A stretch of DNA of 64,000 bases from Vibrio cyclitrophicus (GTDB lineage Bacteria > Pseudomonadota > Gammaproteobacteria > Enterobacterales > Vibrionaceae). The stretch is from NCBI RefSeq assembly GCF_024347435.1, contig NZ_AP025480.1, positions 434,001 to 498,000 on the forward strand, given 5' to 3'. The position numbers and the translations under genes are program-made. Numbering within the stretch: position 1 is the first letter of the stretch; each line of letters starts with the position of its first letter. The notes under the pieces were generated by a model. That model had not been told where the DNA came from and made no database searches. It saw only the letters and a list, made by a program, of their open reading frames with translations. Shown one piece after another: positions 34,414 to 45,112 of this stretch.

Positions 34414-35364
34414 CTATTTAGCGTTAACGCGACGCTCGATTGCATCCATTAATTTACCCGTTACCGAAATATCAAAAGCAGCTTCAATTTCACGGATACA
34501 AGTAGGGCTTGTCACGTTAATTTCAGTCAGCTTGTCGCCGATAACATCAAGTCCGACAAAGATTAAGCCTTTCTCTTTAAGTGCAGGAGCAACTGCTCTT
34601 GCGATAGCCCAATCGGTTTCACTTAGCGGACGAGCTTCACCTGTACCACCAGCGGCAAGGTTACCTCGAGTTTCTCCTTTAGCAGGAATACGCGCTAGGC
34701 AGTAAGGCATTGGTTCACCGTCAACCACAAGAATACGCTTATCACCATTGCTGATGTCTGGAACAAAAGTTTGTGCCATTGCGTAGTTTTGGCCATGGTT
34801 AGTCAAAGTTTCAATGATCACTGATACGTTTGGATCGCCTTCTTTCACTCGGAAGATAGACGCGCCGCCCATGCCATCAAGTGGTTTTAGGATCACATCA
34901 CCGTGTTCTTCTCGAAACGCTTTAATTTTTTCAGCTTTACGAGTTACGATTGTTGTTGGCGTGAGTTCAGGGAACCAGGCTGTGAACAGTTTCTCGTTAC
35001 AGTCGCGAAGGCTTTGCGGCTTATTGACGATCAGTGCACCATTTTCTTCAGCACGCTCAAGAATGTAAGTAGCGTAGATGTACTCAGTATCAAACGGAGG
35101 ATCTTTACGCATCAATACTGCATCTAAATCAGATAATGCAATAGTTTGTTCTGATTTGAATTCGTACCAACCATTTGGGTCTTCTTTTAGTTCAACAACC
35201 TTAGTGTCAGCAATGGCTACGCCTTGATCTAAATGTAGATCATCCATTTCCATGTAATGGATTTCGTAACCACGACGCTGAGCTTCAAGCATCATGGCAA
35301 AGCTAGAGTCTTTTTTGATGTTAATGGATGAAATTGGATCCATTACGATGCCAAGTTTGATCAT
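34414..35364 (-). CDS. gshB: Glutathione synthetase
   Basis: This 316-aa ATP-grasp enzyme joins gamma-glutamylcysteine and glycine. Family features are the start IKLGIVMDPISSINIKKDSS, the ATP-grasp lysine segment VILKPLDGMGGASIFR near residue 155-170, and IGDKLTEINVTSPT near 282 with the metal-binding glutamate and asparagine. Its start lies 9 bases past the rsmE stop, so the two genes are probably co-transcribed. Confidence 0.97.
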   Translation of the reverse strand: MIKLGIVMDPISSINIKKDSSFAMMLEAQRRGYEIHYMEMDDLHLDQGVAIADTKVVELKEDPNGWYEFKSEQTIALSDLDAVLMRKDPPFDTEYIYATYILERAEENGALIVNKPQSLRDCNEKLFTAWFPELTPTTIVTRKAEKIKAFREEHGDVILKPLDGMGGASIFRVKEGDPNVSVIIETLTNHGQNYAMAQTFVPDISNGDKRILVVDGEPMPYCLARIPAKGETRGNLAAGGTGEARPLSETDWAIARAVAPALKEKGLIFVGLDVIGDKLTEINVTSPTCIREIEAAFDISVTGKLMDAIERRVNAK

Positions 35365-35373
35365 TTTTTTCTC

Positions 35374-36105
35374 CTAGCCTAGATCGCCAAAGCGGACTTG
35401 TAAGGCAGTAATTGCGGTTAGAGCTGCTGTCTCGGTACGAAGTACACGTGGGCCGAGTAGCGTCTCTTCAAATTTGTATTGTTCTGTCATACCGATTTCT
35501 TCAGCTGACAATCCACCTTCAGGGCCAATCAACAGGCGCACCTTGCTGATGGGTTCTGGAAGGGTGTTAATTGAGTATTTTGCACGAGGATGCAGGTTTA
35601 GCTTTAACGCTTCACTCGGTTCGCTGCACCACTCTTCAAGTTGCATGATTGGACGAATAACTGGAACCGTATTACGGCCTGATTGTTCACATGCTGCGAT
35701 AGCAATCTTTTGCCACTGCGCGAGCTTTTTCTCGAAGCGTTTAGTATCAAGCTTAACGCCACAGCGCTCTGAAATCAGTGGGGTAATGGTGTTGACACCA
35801 AGCTCAACCGATTTCTGAATCGTAAACTCCATTTTATCACCACGTGAAATCACTTGGCCTAAATGCAAGTCTAACGGAGATTCGCTGCTACGCTCGATAC
35901 GTTCAGTAACATTAACTGTGACATTCTTCTTTGATACTTCTGCAATGGTTGCTGGAAATTCAGCGCCGCTGCCATCAAATAGAAGCACTTCTTGGCCTTC
36001 TTTCATGCGAAGGACTCGACCAACATGACCCGCGGCATCTTCGCCTAAAGCGAGTGAACCTAACTGATGAATGCGTTCTGGGTGATGGATACGAGGGATT
36101 CTCAT
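35374..36105 (-). CDS. rsmE: 16S rRNA m3U1498 methyltransferase
   Basis: This 243-aa SPOUT-class (knotted) methyltransferase modifies U1498 of 16S rRNA. An N-terminal PUA-like domain covers about residues 1-75. The C-terminal SAM-binding knot shows [14 protein letters not shown] near 196 and [16 protein letters not shown] near 221. It is followed by gshB, the usual neighbour. Confidence 0.96.
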   Translation of the reverse strand: MRIPRIHHPERIHQLGSLALGEDAAGHVGRVLRMKEGQEVLLFDGSGAEFPATIAEVSKKNVTVNVTERIERSSESPLDLHLGQVISRGDKMEFTIQKSVELGVNTITPLISERCGVKLDTKRFEKKLAQWQKIAIAACEQSGRNTVPVIRPIMQLEEWCSEPSEALKLNLHPRAKYSINTLPEPISKVRLLIGPEGGLSAEEIGMTEQYKFEETLLGPRVLRTETAALTAITALQVRFGDLG

Positions 36106-36189
36106 GCTGGTAAACCTATAAATATGTTCATTTGGGTATTTTATCTCTGCCTAACATGGATGCTTTTAGTCGAAAAAACAAGGGTAGGG

Positions 36190-36221
36190 CAAGAGTTTCA
36201 GAGGCAATTTTGAAACTCTTG
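36190..36221. terminator. Stem-loop between endA and rsmE
   Basis: Perfect 11-bp stem CAAGAGTTTCA / TGAAACTCTTG with a 10-base loop. It lies downstream of endA, but its minus-strand T-tract is poor, so it may act as a 3' stabiliser or a weak terminator. Confidence 0.5.
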
Positions 36222-36249
36222 TTTGTTCGAGGTGATTGTGTGGTAGAAG

Positions 36250-36981
36250 TTAGTTACAAGCAGGGTAGACAAATGGGTTGTGATTACCTTGGATAGCATA
36301 GATTCGCTCATCACGAGTACATTCCCATTTATTTACGGGAAATTGCTTGTTCCATGCCATCATCAGGTTCGTTTGCTGCTTAGATAGTTTAAAACCGTAT
36401 TCTTGGCTCATATAAAGATAAGTTCGCGCGATAGATCCTTTTGCTCGGTCCGGTGGCATAACTTTGCGCTGTTTGAAGTTGACCTGCATTTCACACTGAC
36501 CATAGCTCACGCCATCCATTCCATTCCACTGACTGAAATTGTAATTGGATCGATCACCGTTAACCTCGCCAATGGCAGGTGTCAGGTTATGAAGATCGGC
36601 TTCCATCGATTTGAATATCTTGTCATTTCGAGTGCAGTTCTTACGTCCGCCGTCTTGCCAGCATTGACGCTGGTGGCCGAACTGCCAAGCTGGGACCACA
36701 TGTTCCCACTCAATTCTACTCGCTCGCTTTTGTTGTTTTCTGACTTGATAACCACAACCATCAAGGTCGGGAATACCTTTCTTTTTGTCCTTCCAAGTAA
36801 TGTCACAGCCACAATAAAATGAGGTCGGGTGGTCGAGATAAATCTTCACTGCTTCTTTTTTTGCTTTGGAAAATGAGCTCGGTGGTGCCGCGAAAACACT
36901 TTGGGTTACCAGTAGGCCAAATACTATCGTTAAGTAAAAAGACACAGGTAGGCCAAATGCTTTGAAGGTGATTTTTTGCAT
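36250..36981 (-). CDS. endA: Endonuclease I / extracellular DNase (EndA/Dns family)
   Basis: This 243-aa exported nuclease has a signal peptide of about 31 residues ([14 protein letters not shown]). The catalytic His-Me segment is [13 protein letters not shown] near residue 91, with [16 protein letters not shown] near 133. Eight or so cysteines in the mature part fit the disulfide-rich Vibrio Dns/Vvn structure. These enzymes degrade external DNA and limit natural transformation. It lies downstream of sprT. Confidence 0.94.
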   Translation of the reverse strand: MQKITFKAFGLPVSFYLTIVFGLLVTQSVFAAPPSSFSKAKKEAVKIYLDHPTSFYCGCDITWKDKKKGIPDLDGCGYQVRKQQKRASRIEWEHVVPAWQFGHQRQCWQDGGRKNCTRNDKIFKSMEADLHNLTPAIGEVNGDRSNYNFSQWNGMDGVSYGQCEMQVNFKQRKVMPPDRAKGSIARTYLYMSQEYGFKLSKQQTNLMMAWNKQFPVNKWECTRDERIYAIQGNHNPFVYPACN

Positions 36982-37077
36982 AGAAAAAGACTGATAAAAG
37001 TATGATAAACATCAGTCTAGCACTCAAATGTTAGATCTCTCTATTAGATTTATTCTATTGAGTTAATCAACCCCTAA

Positions 37078-37593
37078 CTAGCTTAGTTGAGTCCCCGTAA
37101 AAGCTAAGGTTTGCTGGCACAGTTGGCAACGGTAGGTCGATTGGTTTCGAAGTACTTTATTGTGTCGCCTTATGGATAACGGGTAAGTGGTGCACTCACA
37201 TTGGTACTCAAAGGTTTTCCCTTGTACTGAGGTGATTTCAAAGCTGTGAGTGGTTTTGGCTGGTACGTTAAATACCTTTTCCATTACGTACTTCCATTCA
37301 TTGCCGTGCGGTCTAACGCGTCCAAAGACTTGATGTGTGATCAGGTGTGCGACTTCATGAGGGATCACTTCGTTGATAAAGGCTTCTTCATTTTCTGTAA
37401 AAAGTATTTGGTTGAGCTTAATTTCATTCAGCTGCAAGTAGGCTTTTCCTGCTGCCTTACCTCTTAACTTGTAAGTGATGAGCGGGCATGGAAATACACG
37501 TGAGAAATGTTGGTTAGCGGTGGTTAAGCATTCCGCCAATTTCTTATTGGCTCGATGTTGTTGCGGGGTGTATGACAAGCGAGTTAACTCCAA
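37078..37593 (-). CDS. sprT: SprT family zinc metallopeptidase-like protein
   Basis: This 171-aa protein has a zinc-binding HExxH in IPHEVAHLITH near residue 79, followed by FGRVRPHGNEW, and a C-terminal zinc-ribbon-like C-x-C...C-x2-C (CECTTY, CQLCQ). No ATG opens the frame. TTG at 37593 is the first start; TTG at 37578 has GGAG nine bases upstream and is a good alternative (166 aa). The substrate is unknown. The next gene downstream is endA. Confidence 0.92.
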   Translation of the reverse strand: MELTRLSYTPQQHRANKKLAECLTTANQHFSRVFPCPLITYKLRGKAAGKAYLQLNEIKLNQILFTENEEAFINEVIPHEVAHLITHQVFGRVRPHGNEWKYVMEKVFNVPAKTTHSFEITSVQGKTFEYQCECTTYPLSIRRHNKVLRNQSTYRCQLCQQTLAFTGTQLS

Positions 37594-37596
37594 ATA

Positions 37597-37625
37597 AAAG
37601 GCCTCAGCATTAACGCTAAGGCCTC
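37597..37625 (-). terminator. Terminator of the DUF2189 gene, ahead of sprT
   Basis: On the minus strand AGGCCTTAGC pairs with GCTGAGGCCT (one G-U) and is followed by TTTTATTT; the T-tract runs to the sprT start. Confidence 0.75.
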
Positions 37626-37657
37626 ATAATAACACTGCTCGTCGATCTCTCTACGAT

Positions 37658-38455
37658 TTATACGTGATGTTTCTTTTTGATGATTTCATGATAAGCATGC
37701 CATGTACCATAGCCAAGTAGCGGCATGGTGACGATCATTCCGATTCCGTAGGTTGCAAAGCCCACCAGAATACCGGTACAAATAATACTCGCCCACACGA
37801 CCATTGCAGGGATGTTCGATTTCACGGCATTAAAGCTAGTGAAAATAGCGCTCATGACATCAACACGTCTCTCCATCATCAATGGAATTGAAAAGGCAGA
37901 AATACTGAATATTAGGCTTGCGATAACAAAACCAATCACAGAACCCGTGATTAAAAAGGGAGCAAATTCGGTCAATGGCGCGCCTTGTACTGAAGGGTAG
38001 AGTGCGTGCAATAACGCAGCGATACGCATCCAGAATATCATCGCGACCATTAATACAATCGCAAAGGCCCATTGATGGGTAGAATTACGCGTGATGGCTT
38101 TCATCGAGTGCAATAGACTAGCGTTGTGCCCTTTTTCTCTTTCCCAAGCAGCGTCATACAAGCCCAGAGCAAGAAATGGCCCTATCAACATGTACACGAT
38201 CAAACTTGGCATCACGACCAAGTGCGTTCCTTGCCACTGGACAAGTTGAACAATGGCGATTGCCGCAGCCATAAAGCACAGCCCGTAAAACGCGCTGATT
38301 AATGGCATTCTCACTAAGTCATGCAGAGCAAGCGACAACCAATGAAAGGGTGCAGAAATACTGATTTGGTTGCAAGGAATGGTGCGAGCATAATCCTGAT
38401 CGCTGATCTTGTGTTTTTTATCGTTCAGTTCGGATGGGTGCGCGGTACGAGGCAT
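37658..38455 (-). CDS. DUF2189 integral membrane protein
   Basis: The 265-aa protein has about six hydrophobic spans (residues about 60-80, 83-100, 135-155, 170-195, 215-235, 238-255). The pattern with HWLSLALHDLVRMPLIS before the first span and EREKGHNASLLHS in a loop fits DUF2189 membrane proteins. Function is unknown. It is a single-gene unit between metK and sprT with its own terminator. Confidence 0.8.
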   Translation of the reverse strand: MPRTAHPSELNDKKHKISDQDYARTIPCNQISISAPFHWLSLALHDLVRMPLISAFYGLCFMAAAIAIVQLVQWQGTHLVVMPSLIVYMLIGPFLALGLYDAAWEREKGHNASLLHSMKAITRNSTHQWAFAIVLMVAMIFWMRIAALLHALYPSVQGAPLTEFAPFLITGSVIGFVIASLIFSISAFSIPLMMERRVDVMSAIFTSFNAVKSNIPAMVVWASIICTGILVGFATYGIGMIVTMPLLGYGTWHAYHEIIKKKHHV

Positions 38456-38771
38456 AGATCCCCCTAGTTAAATAACGTCCTAGTTATAATTCCATAGAGC
38501 TCAATATTGTGGCTTAAATGAGCATTATGGGATTGAGCTAAAGTGCTCGTTATCGTCCTAGTTATTGTTCTAGCGTTCACTTAACTATTGATATTAGGCT
38601 TAACTGCATTGGGGTTAAATGTGAGCTTGATCTGCTAGGAGTTACCTTAACTATTGTCATTAGTACTAGAAAACACAAATTATCAATGGCTTTTTATACT
38701 AAGTGGTTAACGGTAAAGAAGGCAGGTAGAGCGAGTTACGCAGAGTAAGGGTTAGATAAGTACATAAAAAT
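38456..38771. other. Intergenic stretch between the DUF2189 gene and metK
   Basis: No gene is visible. Short direct repeats of CGTCCTAGTTAT (38477 and 38553 areas) and TAACTATTG motifs occur, but no clear regulatory logic. Confidence 0.4.
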
Positions 38772-38799
38772 AAAGCCCTTACTAACAAGTAAGGGCTTT
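38772..38799 (-). terminator. metK terminator
   Basis: Perfect 12-bp stem AAAGCCCTTACT / AGTAAGGGCTTT with a 4-base loop; TTATTTTTATG follows on the minus strand. Confidence 0.85.
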
Positions 38800-38824
38800 A
38801 AAGAAACAAATCGCAGTGGCTAAA

Positions 38825-39979
38825 TTATTTTAGACCGGCGAAGTCGGCAAGGATTGCTGCTTTGTCAGTCGCTTCCCAAGGGAACTCTTCACGACCGAAG
38901 TGGCCGTATGCAGCTGTCTGCTTGTAGATAGGTTGAAGAAGGTTCAGCATTTCTTGAAGACCGTATGGACGTAGGTCGAAGTTTTGACGAACCGCTTCAA
39001 TAATGATTTCGTGAGCGACTTTCTCAGTACCAAACGTTTCAACCATGATAGATGTTGGATCTGCAACACCGATAGCGTAAGACAGTTGAATCTCACAACG
39101 ATCAGCCATACCAGCAGCAACGATGTTTTTCGCAACGTAACGCGCTGCGTAAGCTGCAGAACGGTCAACTTTCGATGGATCTTTACCAGAGAATGCACCG
39201 CCACCGTGGCGAGCTGCGCCGCCGTAGGTATCAACAATGATCTTACGACCTGTTAAACCACAGTCACCCATTGGGCCACCGATTACGAAACGGCCTGTTG
39301 GGTTGATGAAGAAGTTAGTGTCTTTGTTGATCCATTCAGCAGGAAGTACTGGCTTGATGATCTCTTCCATTACCGCTTCACGTAGATCCGGAGTTGTTAC
39401 TGAATCACAGTGTTGAGTAGAAAGAACAACAGCATCAATACCAACAATCTTACCTTGGTCGTACTGGAATGTTACTTGAGATTTCGCATCTGGGCGAAGG
39501 AAGTCAAGTTTGCCGCTCTTACGTACTTCAGCTTGCTTCTTAACAAGAAGATGAGAGTAAGTAATTGGAGCTGGCATTAGGATTGGTGTTTCGTTAGTCG
39601 CGTAACCAAACATGATGCCTTGGTCGCCAGCGCCTTGCTCTTTAGGGTCTGCTTTATCGACACCTTGGTTAATGTCTGGAGACTGCTTACCAATTGTGTT
39701 TAGAACGGCACAAGAGTCAGCGTCAAAGCCCATATCAGAATGAACGTAACCAATTTCACGTACTGTTTCACGAGTGATTTCTTCGATATCAACCCATGCA
39801 GACGTTGTTACTTCACCGCCAACCATAACCATGCCGGTTTTTACGTAAGTCTCACAAGCAACACGTGCTTTTGGATCTTGTTCCAAGATGGCATCAAGAA
39901 CAGCATCAGAGATTTGGTCTGCAATTTTATCTGGATGGCCTTCTGAAACAGATTCAGAAGTGAATAGGTGCTTAGCCAT
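38825..39979 (-). CDS. metK: S-adenosylmethionine synthetase
   Basis: This enzyme makes S-adenosylmethionine from methionine and ATP. Starting at the ATG at 39979 ([18 protein letters not shown]) gives 384 aa, the family length; an upstream frame would add ten unlikely residues. Conserved parts are GHPDKIADQ with the ATP/Mg-binding histidine and aspartate, the [12 protein letters not shown] hexapeptide region near 115, and [19 protein letters not shown] near 260. It faces away from tkt, with a shared control region that contains MetJ-like boxes. Confidence 0.98.
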   Translation of the reverse strand: MAKHLFTSESVSEGHPDKIADQISDAVLDAILEQDPKARVACETYVKTGMVMVGGEVTTSAWVDIEEITRETVREIGYVHSDMGFDADSCAVLNTIGKQSPDINQGVDKADPKEQGAGDQGIMFGYATNETPILMPAPITYSHLLVKKQAEVRKSGKLDFLRPDAKSQVTFQYDQGKIVGIDAVVLSTQHCDSVTTPDLREAVMEEIIKPVLPAEWINKDTNFFINPTGRFVIGGPMGDCGLTGRKIIVDTYGGAARHGGGAFSGKDPSKVDRSAAYAARYVAKNIVAAGMADRCEIQLSYAIGVADPTSIMVETFGTEKVAHEIIIEAVRQNFDLRPYGLQEMLNLLQPIYKQTAAYGHFGREEFPWEATDKAAILADFAGLK

Positions 39980-40096
39980 GAGAGCTCCACTTTTAGTTTT
40001 TAGTTGCAATTAGTTTTTAGTTGCAAACAGTTAAATGCAAATAATTTTAGGCATCGCAAGCTAGCAAGCGCTGCCATTAAATACAGTATATTTTGT

Positions 40097-40120
40097 AGGT
40101 GTTTCTACATCTAGACGGCT
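40097..40120. promoter_or_regulatory. MetJ operator-like tandem met boxes upstream of metK
   Basis: Three adjacent 8-mers, AGGTGTTT, CTACATCT and AGACGGCT, match the met box AGACGTCT at 5, 5 and 7 of 8 positions. They lie about 120 bases upstream of metK in the correct 8-bp phasing, as expected for repression by MetJ with S-adenosylmethionine. Confidence 0.5.
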
Positions 40121-40368
40121 ATTCTAAATTCCAGCGGTCGAATTACAAGCTCTTTTTTATGATATGTCATAACTAAACGTTTGCGTATCGGTCGGGATAA
40201 GCCATTGCCAAGCGATGTAAATGTTCGAAAATTGCGAAAAATGACTGTTAAAATGCCAGTAAAACGTTTGCAGTCGCTAAAGTCGTTTGAGAGAATACCC
40301 GCGCTAATAAGAATGAAAATTTTAGCATTAATCTCTTTTTTAAATCGCTTATGTACTCAGGAGCAGAC

Positions 40369-42363
40369 ATGCCTTCTCGTAAAGATCTAGCCAATGCAAT
40401 TCGCGCACTTAGCATGGATGGCGTTCAACAAGCAAATTCAGGCCACCCTGGCGCACCTATGGGTATGGCTGACATCGCTGAAGTTCTTTGGCGTGGTCAC
40501 TTGAACCACAACCCAGGAAACCCAGAGTGGGCTGACCGCGACCGTTTTATCTTGTCTAACGGGCATGGTTCAATGTTGATTTACTCTCTGCTTCATCTGG
40601 CAGGTTACGAGCTCTCAATTGAAGACCTTAAGAACTTCCGTCAGCTGCACTCTAAGACGCCTGGTCACCCTGAGTACGGTTACGCTCCTGGTATCGAAAC
40701 AACGACAGGCCCTCTAGGTCAAGGCATCACTAATGCTGTTGGTATGGCAATGGCTGAGAAAGCACTGGCTGCACAGTTCAACAAAGAAGGCCACGACATC
40801 GTAGACCACTACACTTATGCATTCATGGGTGATGGTTGTCTGATGGAAGGTATCTCTCACGAAGCATGTTCTCTAGCGGGTACGCTAGGCCTTGGTAAGT
40901 TGGTTGCTTTCTGGGATGACAACGGCATCTCTATTGATGGCGAAGTTGAAGGTTGGTTCTCTGACGATACACCTAAGCGTTTTGAAGCTTACGGTTGGCA
41001 TGTAATCCCTGCTGTTGATGGTCACGATGCTGACGCTATCAATGCTGCAATTGAAGCGGCTAAAGCAGATCCTCGTCCAACACTTATCTGTACTAAAACT
41101 ATCATCGGTTTTGGTTCTCCAAACAAAGCGGGTACGCACGACTGTCACGGTGCTCCACTAGGTGCAGATGAAATCACAGCAACTAAAGCAGCGCTTGGTT
41201 GGGAACACGGTCCTTTCGAAATACCAGCAGATATCGCAGCTGAGTGGAATGCGAAAGAAGCAGGCGCAGCGAAAGAAGCAGCGTGGAATGCTAAGTTTGA
41301 CGCATACGCAGCGGCTTACCCAGAGCTAGCAGCAGAATTCAAACGTCGTACTAACGGCGAACTTCCAGCTGAGTGGGAAGAGAAAGCAAACGCAATCATT
41401 GCTGACCTTCAAGCTAACCCAGCTAACATCGCTTCACGTAAAGCGTCTCAAAATGCACTAGAAGCGTTCGGTGCGATGCTACCTGAATTCATGGGCGGCT
41501 CTGCTGACCTTGCGCCTTCTAACCTAACTATGTGGTCTGGTTCTAAGTCTCTTGAAGCAACTGACTTCTCTGGTAACTACATCCACTACGGTGTACGTGA
41601 GTTCGGTATGACGGCTATCATGAACGGTATCGCTCTGCACGGTGGTTTCGTACCATACGGTGCAACGTTCCTAATGTTCATGGAATACGCGCGTAACGCA
41701 ATGCGTATGGCTGCTCTGATGAAAGTTCAGAACATCCAAGTTTACACGCACGATTCTATCGGTCTTGGCGAAGATGGCCCGACTCACCAACCGGTTGAGC
41801 AGATCGCTTCTCTACGTCTGACTCCAAATATGAGCACATGGCGTCCATGTGACCAAGTTGAATCAGCAGTTGCTTGGAAACTGGCTATTGAGCGTAAAGA
41901 TGGTCCTTCATCTTTAATCTTCTCTCGTCAGAACCTTGCACAACAAGATCGTAACGCAGAGCAAGTAGCTAATATCGCTAAGGGTGGTTACATCCTGAAA
42001 GATTGTGCTGGTAAGCCAGAGCTAATCATCATTGCTACAGGTTCTGAAGTTGAGCTTGCTGTTGAAGCAGCAGCACAACTAACAGCTGAAGGTAAAGCAG
42101 TACGCGTAGTCTCTATGCCTGCAACTGACGCATTCGATAAGCAAGACGCTGAATACCGCGAATCTGTACTTCCATCTGACGTAACTGCACGTATCGCTGT
42201 AGAAGCTGGCATCGCTGACTTCTGGTACAAGTACGTTGGTTTCGGTGGCAAGATCATCGGTATGACAACGTTCGGCGAATCTGCACCAGCGGGTGAGCTA
42301 TTCAAGATGTTCGGTTTCACTACTGAAAATGTAGTAAACACAGCGAAAGAGTTTCTTGCTTAA
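40369..42363 (+). CDS. tkt: Transketolase
   Basis: This thiamine-diphosphate enzyme of the pentose phosphate pathway moves two-carbon ketol units. The ATG at 40369 ([11 protein letters not shown], 664 aa) has AGGAG seven bases before it; an upstream ATG at 40351 would overlap that site. Conserved parts are [12 protein letters not shown] near 24-35, the ThDP motif GDGCLMEG near 154, and the pyrimidine-end [15 protein letters not shown] near 461. Codon use is strongly biased, a sign of high expression. It leads the tkt-epd-pgk-fba cluster. Confidence 0.98.
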   Translation: MPSRKDLANAIRALSMDGVQQANSGHPGAPMGMADIAEVLWRGHLNHNPGNPEWADRDRFILSNGHGSMLIYSLLHLAGYELSIEDLKNFRQLHSKTPGHPEYGYAPGIETTTGPLGQGITNAVGMAMAEKALAAQFNKEGHDIVDHYTYAFMGDGCLMEGISHEACSLAGTLGLGKLVAFWDDNGISIDGEVEGWFSDDTPKRFEAYGWHVIPAVDGHDADAINAAIEAAKADPRPTLICTKTIIGFGSPNKAGTHDCHGAPLGADEITATKAALGWEHGPFEIPADIAAEWNAKEAGAAKEAAWNAKFDAYAAAYPELAAEFKRRTNGELPAEWEEKANAIIADLQANPANIASRKASQNALEAFGAMLPEFMGGSADLAPSNLTMWSGSKSLEATDFSGNYIHYGVREFGMTAIMNGIALHGGFVPYGATFLMFMEYARNAMRMAALMKVQNIQVYTHDSIGLGEDGPTHQPVEQIASLRLTPNMSTWRPCDQVESAVAWKLAIERKDGPSSLIFSRQNLAQQDRNAEQVANIAKGGYILKDCAGKPELIIIATGSEVELAVEAAAQLTAEGKAVRVVSMPATDAFDKQDAEYRESVLPSDVTARIAVEAGIADFWYKYVGFGGKIIGMTTFGESAPAGELFKMFGFTTENVVNTAKEFLA

Positions 42364-42402
42364 TCATTGACTGATGGCCTTGTGCTAACAGTTAAATGAA
42401 GG

Positions 42403-42431
42403 AAAAAACCGAGCGCTGAGCTCGGTTTTTT
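42403..42431 (+). terminator. tkt terminator
   Basis: Stem AAAAAACCGAGC / GCTCGGTTTTTT with a 5-base loop. Confidence 0.9.
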
Positions 42432-42577
42432 GTATCTGGGATTTGTTTTCTCCTAGACTCATCTTTATAAGTAGCAGATCAACCTGTCCTAAGTAGACTG
42501 AGGTATTCAAGTAATGCCTTTTGGGTAGGATTCAGTTATCATCTGTTGCACGAAATTTTGGTTAGATGTACGGAACT

Positions 42578-43627
42578 ATGCTAAAAGTCGCGATAAATGG
42601 ATTTGGACGAATAGGGCGTAATGTATTGCGCGCTGTCTATGAAAGTGGCAAAAGCCAACAAATCAAAGTGGTAGCTGTCAATGAGCTTGCTCAGCCTGAC
42701 GCTATGGCTCACTTATTACAATACGACACCAGTCACGGTCGCTTTGGTAAGAAGATCTCCAACGATCAAGAGCACATCTATATCCACCATGGTATTGGTG
42801 CAGAAGATAAAGGCGAGTTTGATACTATTCGTATCTTACATCTTGCTGATATTGAACTGCTGCCTTGGCGTGACCTTGAGGTGGATATTGTTCTCGATTG
42901 TACTGGCGTCTACGGTTGTAGAGATGATGGCCTAGCGCACATCGCTGCAGGGGCTAAAAAAGTTCTATTTTCACATCCTGGTGCGAATGACCTTGATAAC
43001 ACCATTATCTACGGTGTGAATCACGACACTATCACAGCTGACCATCGAATTGTTTCCAACGGTTCATGCACGACTAACTGTATTGTCCCTATCATCAAGG
43101 TACTTGATGACGCTTTTGGTATTGAGTCTGGGACCATCACGACTATTCACTCTTCAATGAATGATCAACAAGTGATCGATGCATATCATAGCGACCTTCG
43201 CCGTACTCGAGCTGCAAGCCAATCCATCATTCCTGTTGATACCAAATTGCACAAAGGTATTGAAAGGATCTTCCCGAAATTTTCTAACAAGTTCGAAGCG
43301 ATATCTGTGCGTGTGCCTACGGTAAACGTAACTGCGATGGATTTAAGTGTCACAATTAATACAAATGTGAAAGTTAATGACGTAAATCAAACCATTGTTA
43401 ATGCGTCCCAGTGTACATTACACAATATAGTTGACTATACTGAAGCGCCGCTCGTTTCCATCGACTTTAATCACGATCCCCATAGCGCAATTGTTGATGG
43501 TTCACAAACGCGAGTGAGCAACGGCCACCTAGTGAAAATGCTGGTGTGGTGTGACAATGAATGGGGCTTTGCGAACCGAATGCTGGATACGGTTCTTGCA
43601 ATGCAAGCTTCTGAAGGCAAGAAGTAA
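42578..43627 (+). CDS. epd: Erythrose-4-phosphate dehydrogenase
   Basis: This GAPDH-family enzyme oxidises erythrose 4-phosphate to erythronate 4-phosphate for pyridoxal phosphate synthesis. It starts [18 protein letters not shown] with the Rossmann glycines; the catalytic cysteine is in SNGSCTTNC near residue 155 and the histidine in TIHSSMND near 182. The ATG at 42578 (349 aa) fits the family; 42566 would add four residues. It differs from GAPDH in the epd-type [11 protein letters not shown] region. Next gene is pgk. Confidence 0.94.
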   Translation: MLKVAINGFGRIGRNVLRAVYESGKSQQIKVVAVNELAQPDAMAHLLQYDTSHGRFGKKISNDQEHIYIHHGIGAEDKGEFDTIRILHLADIELLPWRDLEVDIVLDCTGVYGCRDDGLAHIAAGAKKVLFSHPGANDLDNTIIYGVNHDTITADHRIVSNGSCTTNCIVPIIKVLDDAFGIESGTITTIHSSMNDQQVIDAYHSDLRRTRAASQSIIPVDTKLHKGIERIFPKFSNKFEAISVRVPTVNVTAMDLSVTINTNVKVNDVNQTIVNASQCTLHNIVDYTEAPLVSIDFNHDPHSAIVDGSQTRVSNGHLVKMLVWCDNEWGFANRMLDTVLAMQASEGKK

Positions 43628-43793
43628 GACCTAGAAGCAAATGTGCGGATTATTTATTTTTTAGCTTGAAATAAATACAAAGTATCCACATATTATGAGT
43701 AGTTAAAGAATTACCAGTTGAATAATTTATAGGCTTAGCAGGGTTGCTGAGTTTCCAAAACTTTATATTTATTTAAATTTGAGAGGACAAAAC

Positions 43794-44957
43794 ATGTCTG
43801 TGATCAAGATGACTGACCTGGAACTTGCAGGTAAACGCGTATTTATTCGTGCTGACCTAAACGTACCAGTAAAAGACGGTAAAGTAACTTCAGATGCACG
43901 TATCCTTGCATCTCTACCAACTATCAAACTTTGCCTAGAAGCTGGCGCAAAAGTTATGGTTACTTCTCACCTTGGTCGTCCTACTGAAGGCGAATACAAC
44001 GAAGAGTTCTCTCTAGCACCTGTAGTTAACTACCTAAACGACGCACTAGACTGCGAAGTTAAGCTAGCGAAAGATTACGTTAACGGCCTAGAGCTAAACG
44101 CTGGTGAACTAGTTGTTCTTGAAAACGTTCGCTTTAACAAAGGCGAGAAGAAAAACGAAGAAGCACTTTCTAAGCAGTACGCTGCACTATGTGACATCTT
44201 TGTAATGGATGCATTCGGTACAGCTCACCGTGCACAAGCTTCTACTCACGGTGTTGGTACTTATGCACCTGTAGCATGTGCTGGTCCTCTTCTAGCTGCT
44301 GAACTTGAAGCTCTTGGCAAAGCAATGGACAACCCGGCTCGTCCACTAGTTGCTATCGTTGGTGGTTCTAAAGTTTCTACTAAACTAACGGTTCTAGAGT
44401 CTCTTTCTAAAATTGCTGACCAACTTGTTGTTGGTGGTGGTATCGCAAACACGTTCATCGCTGCTGAAGGCCACAACGTAGGTAAGTCTCTATACGAAGC
44501 AGACCTAGTTGAGACAGCTAAGAAGCTAATGAAAGAGTGTGCTATTCCAGTAGCAACTGACGTTGCATGTGCTAAAGCTTTCGATGAAAACGCTGAAGCT
44601 GAAATCAAGCACGTTTCTGAAGTTCAAGACGACGACATGATTTTCGACCTTGGTCCAGATTCAACGGCTGCTCTTGCTGAAATCATCGGCAATGCAAAAA
44701 CTATCCTTTGGAACGGCCCTGTAGGCGTATTCGAATTTAAGAACTTCGAAGCGGGTACTGCTGGTATCTCTAAAGCAATCGCTGAATCTGCAGGTTTCTC
44801 TGTAGCCGGTGGTGGTGACACGCTAGCAGCTATCGACAAGTTCGGTATCAAAGCTGACGTTTCTTACATCTCTACTGGTGGTGGCGCTTTCCTTGAGTTC
44901 GTTGAAGGTAAAGTACTTCCTGCAGTAGCAATGCTTGAAGAGCGTGCTAAAGCATAA
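43794..44957 (+). CDS. pgk: Phosphoglycerate kinase
   Basis: This glycolytic enzyme makes ATP from 1,3-bisphosphoglycerate. The ATG at 43794 gives 387 aa, with GAGAGGA eight bases upstream as ribosome site. Conserved parts are the substrate-binding [23 protein letters not shown] near 56, the hinge [12 protein letters not shown] near 160, and the nucleotide-site NGPVGVFEF near 310. Codon use is highly biased. A hairpin separates it from fba. Confidence 0.98.
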   Translation: MSVIKMTDLELAGKRVFIRADLNVPVKDGKVTSDARILASLPTIKLCLEAGAKVMVTSHLGRPTEGEYNEEFSLAPVVNYLNDALDCEVKLAKDYVNGLELNAGELVVLENVRFNKGEKKNEEALSKQYAALCDIFVMDAFGTAHRAQASTHGVGTYAPVACAGPLLAAELEALGKAMDNPARPLVAIVGGSKVSTKLTVLESLSKIADQLVVGGGIANTFIAAEGHNVGKSLYEADLVETAKKLMKECAIPVATDVACAKAFDENAEAEIKHVSEVQDDDMIFDLGPDSTAALAEIIGNAKTILWNGPVGVFEFKNFEAGTAGISKAIAESAGFSVAGGGDTLAAIDKFGIKADVSYISTGGGAFLEFVEGKVLPAVAMLEERAKA

Positions 44958-44966
44958 TTGATTCAG

Positions 44967-44992
44967 AAAGGCGAGATGTGAATCTCGCCTTT
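44967..44992 (+). terminator. Hairpin between pgk and fba
   Basis: Stem AAAGGCGAGAT / ATCTCGCCTTT with a 4-base loop, followed by TTAACG. It is a terminator or partial attenuator; fba probably has an added promoter (a TAGAAT -10 near 45023). Confidence 0.8.
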
Positions 44993-45112
44993 TAACGTTT
45001 GCGGCATATCACACTTTTTTGCTAGAATGGCACAAGTTGTGAGCAAACGATTGCAAGTTTTTGAACTTAAGTTTTTTAATCTTAAAACGATAGAATAAAT
45101 AGGACTATTTCC

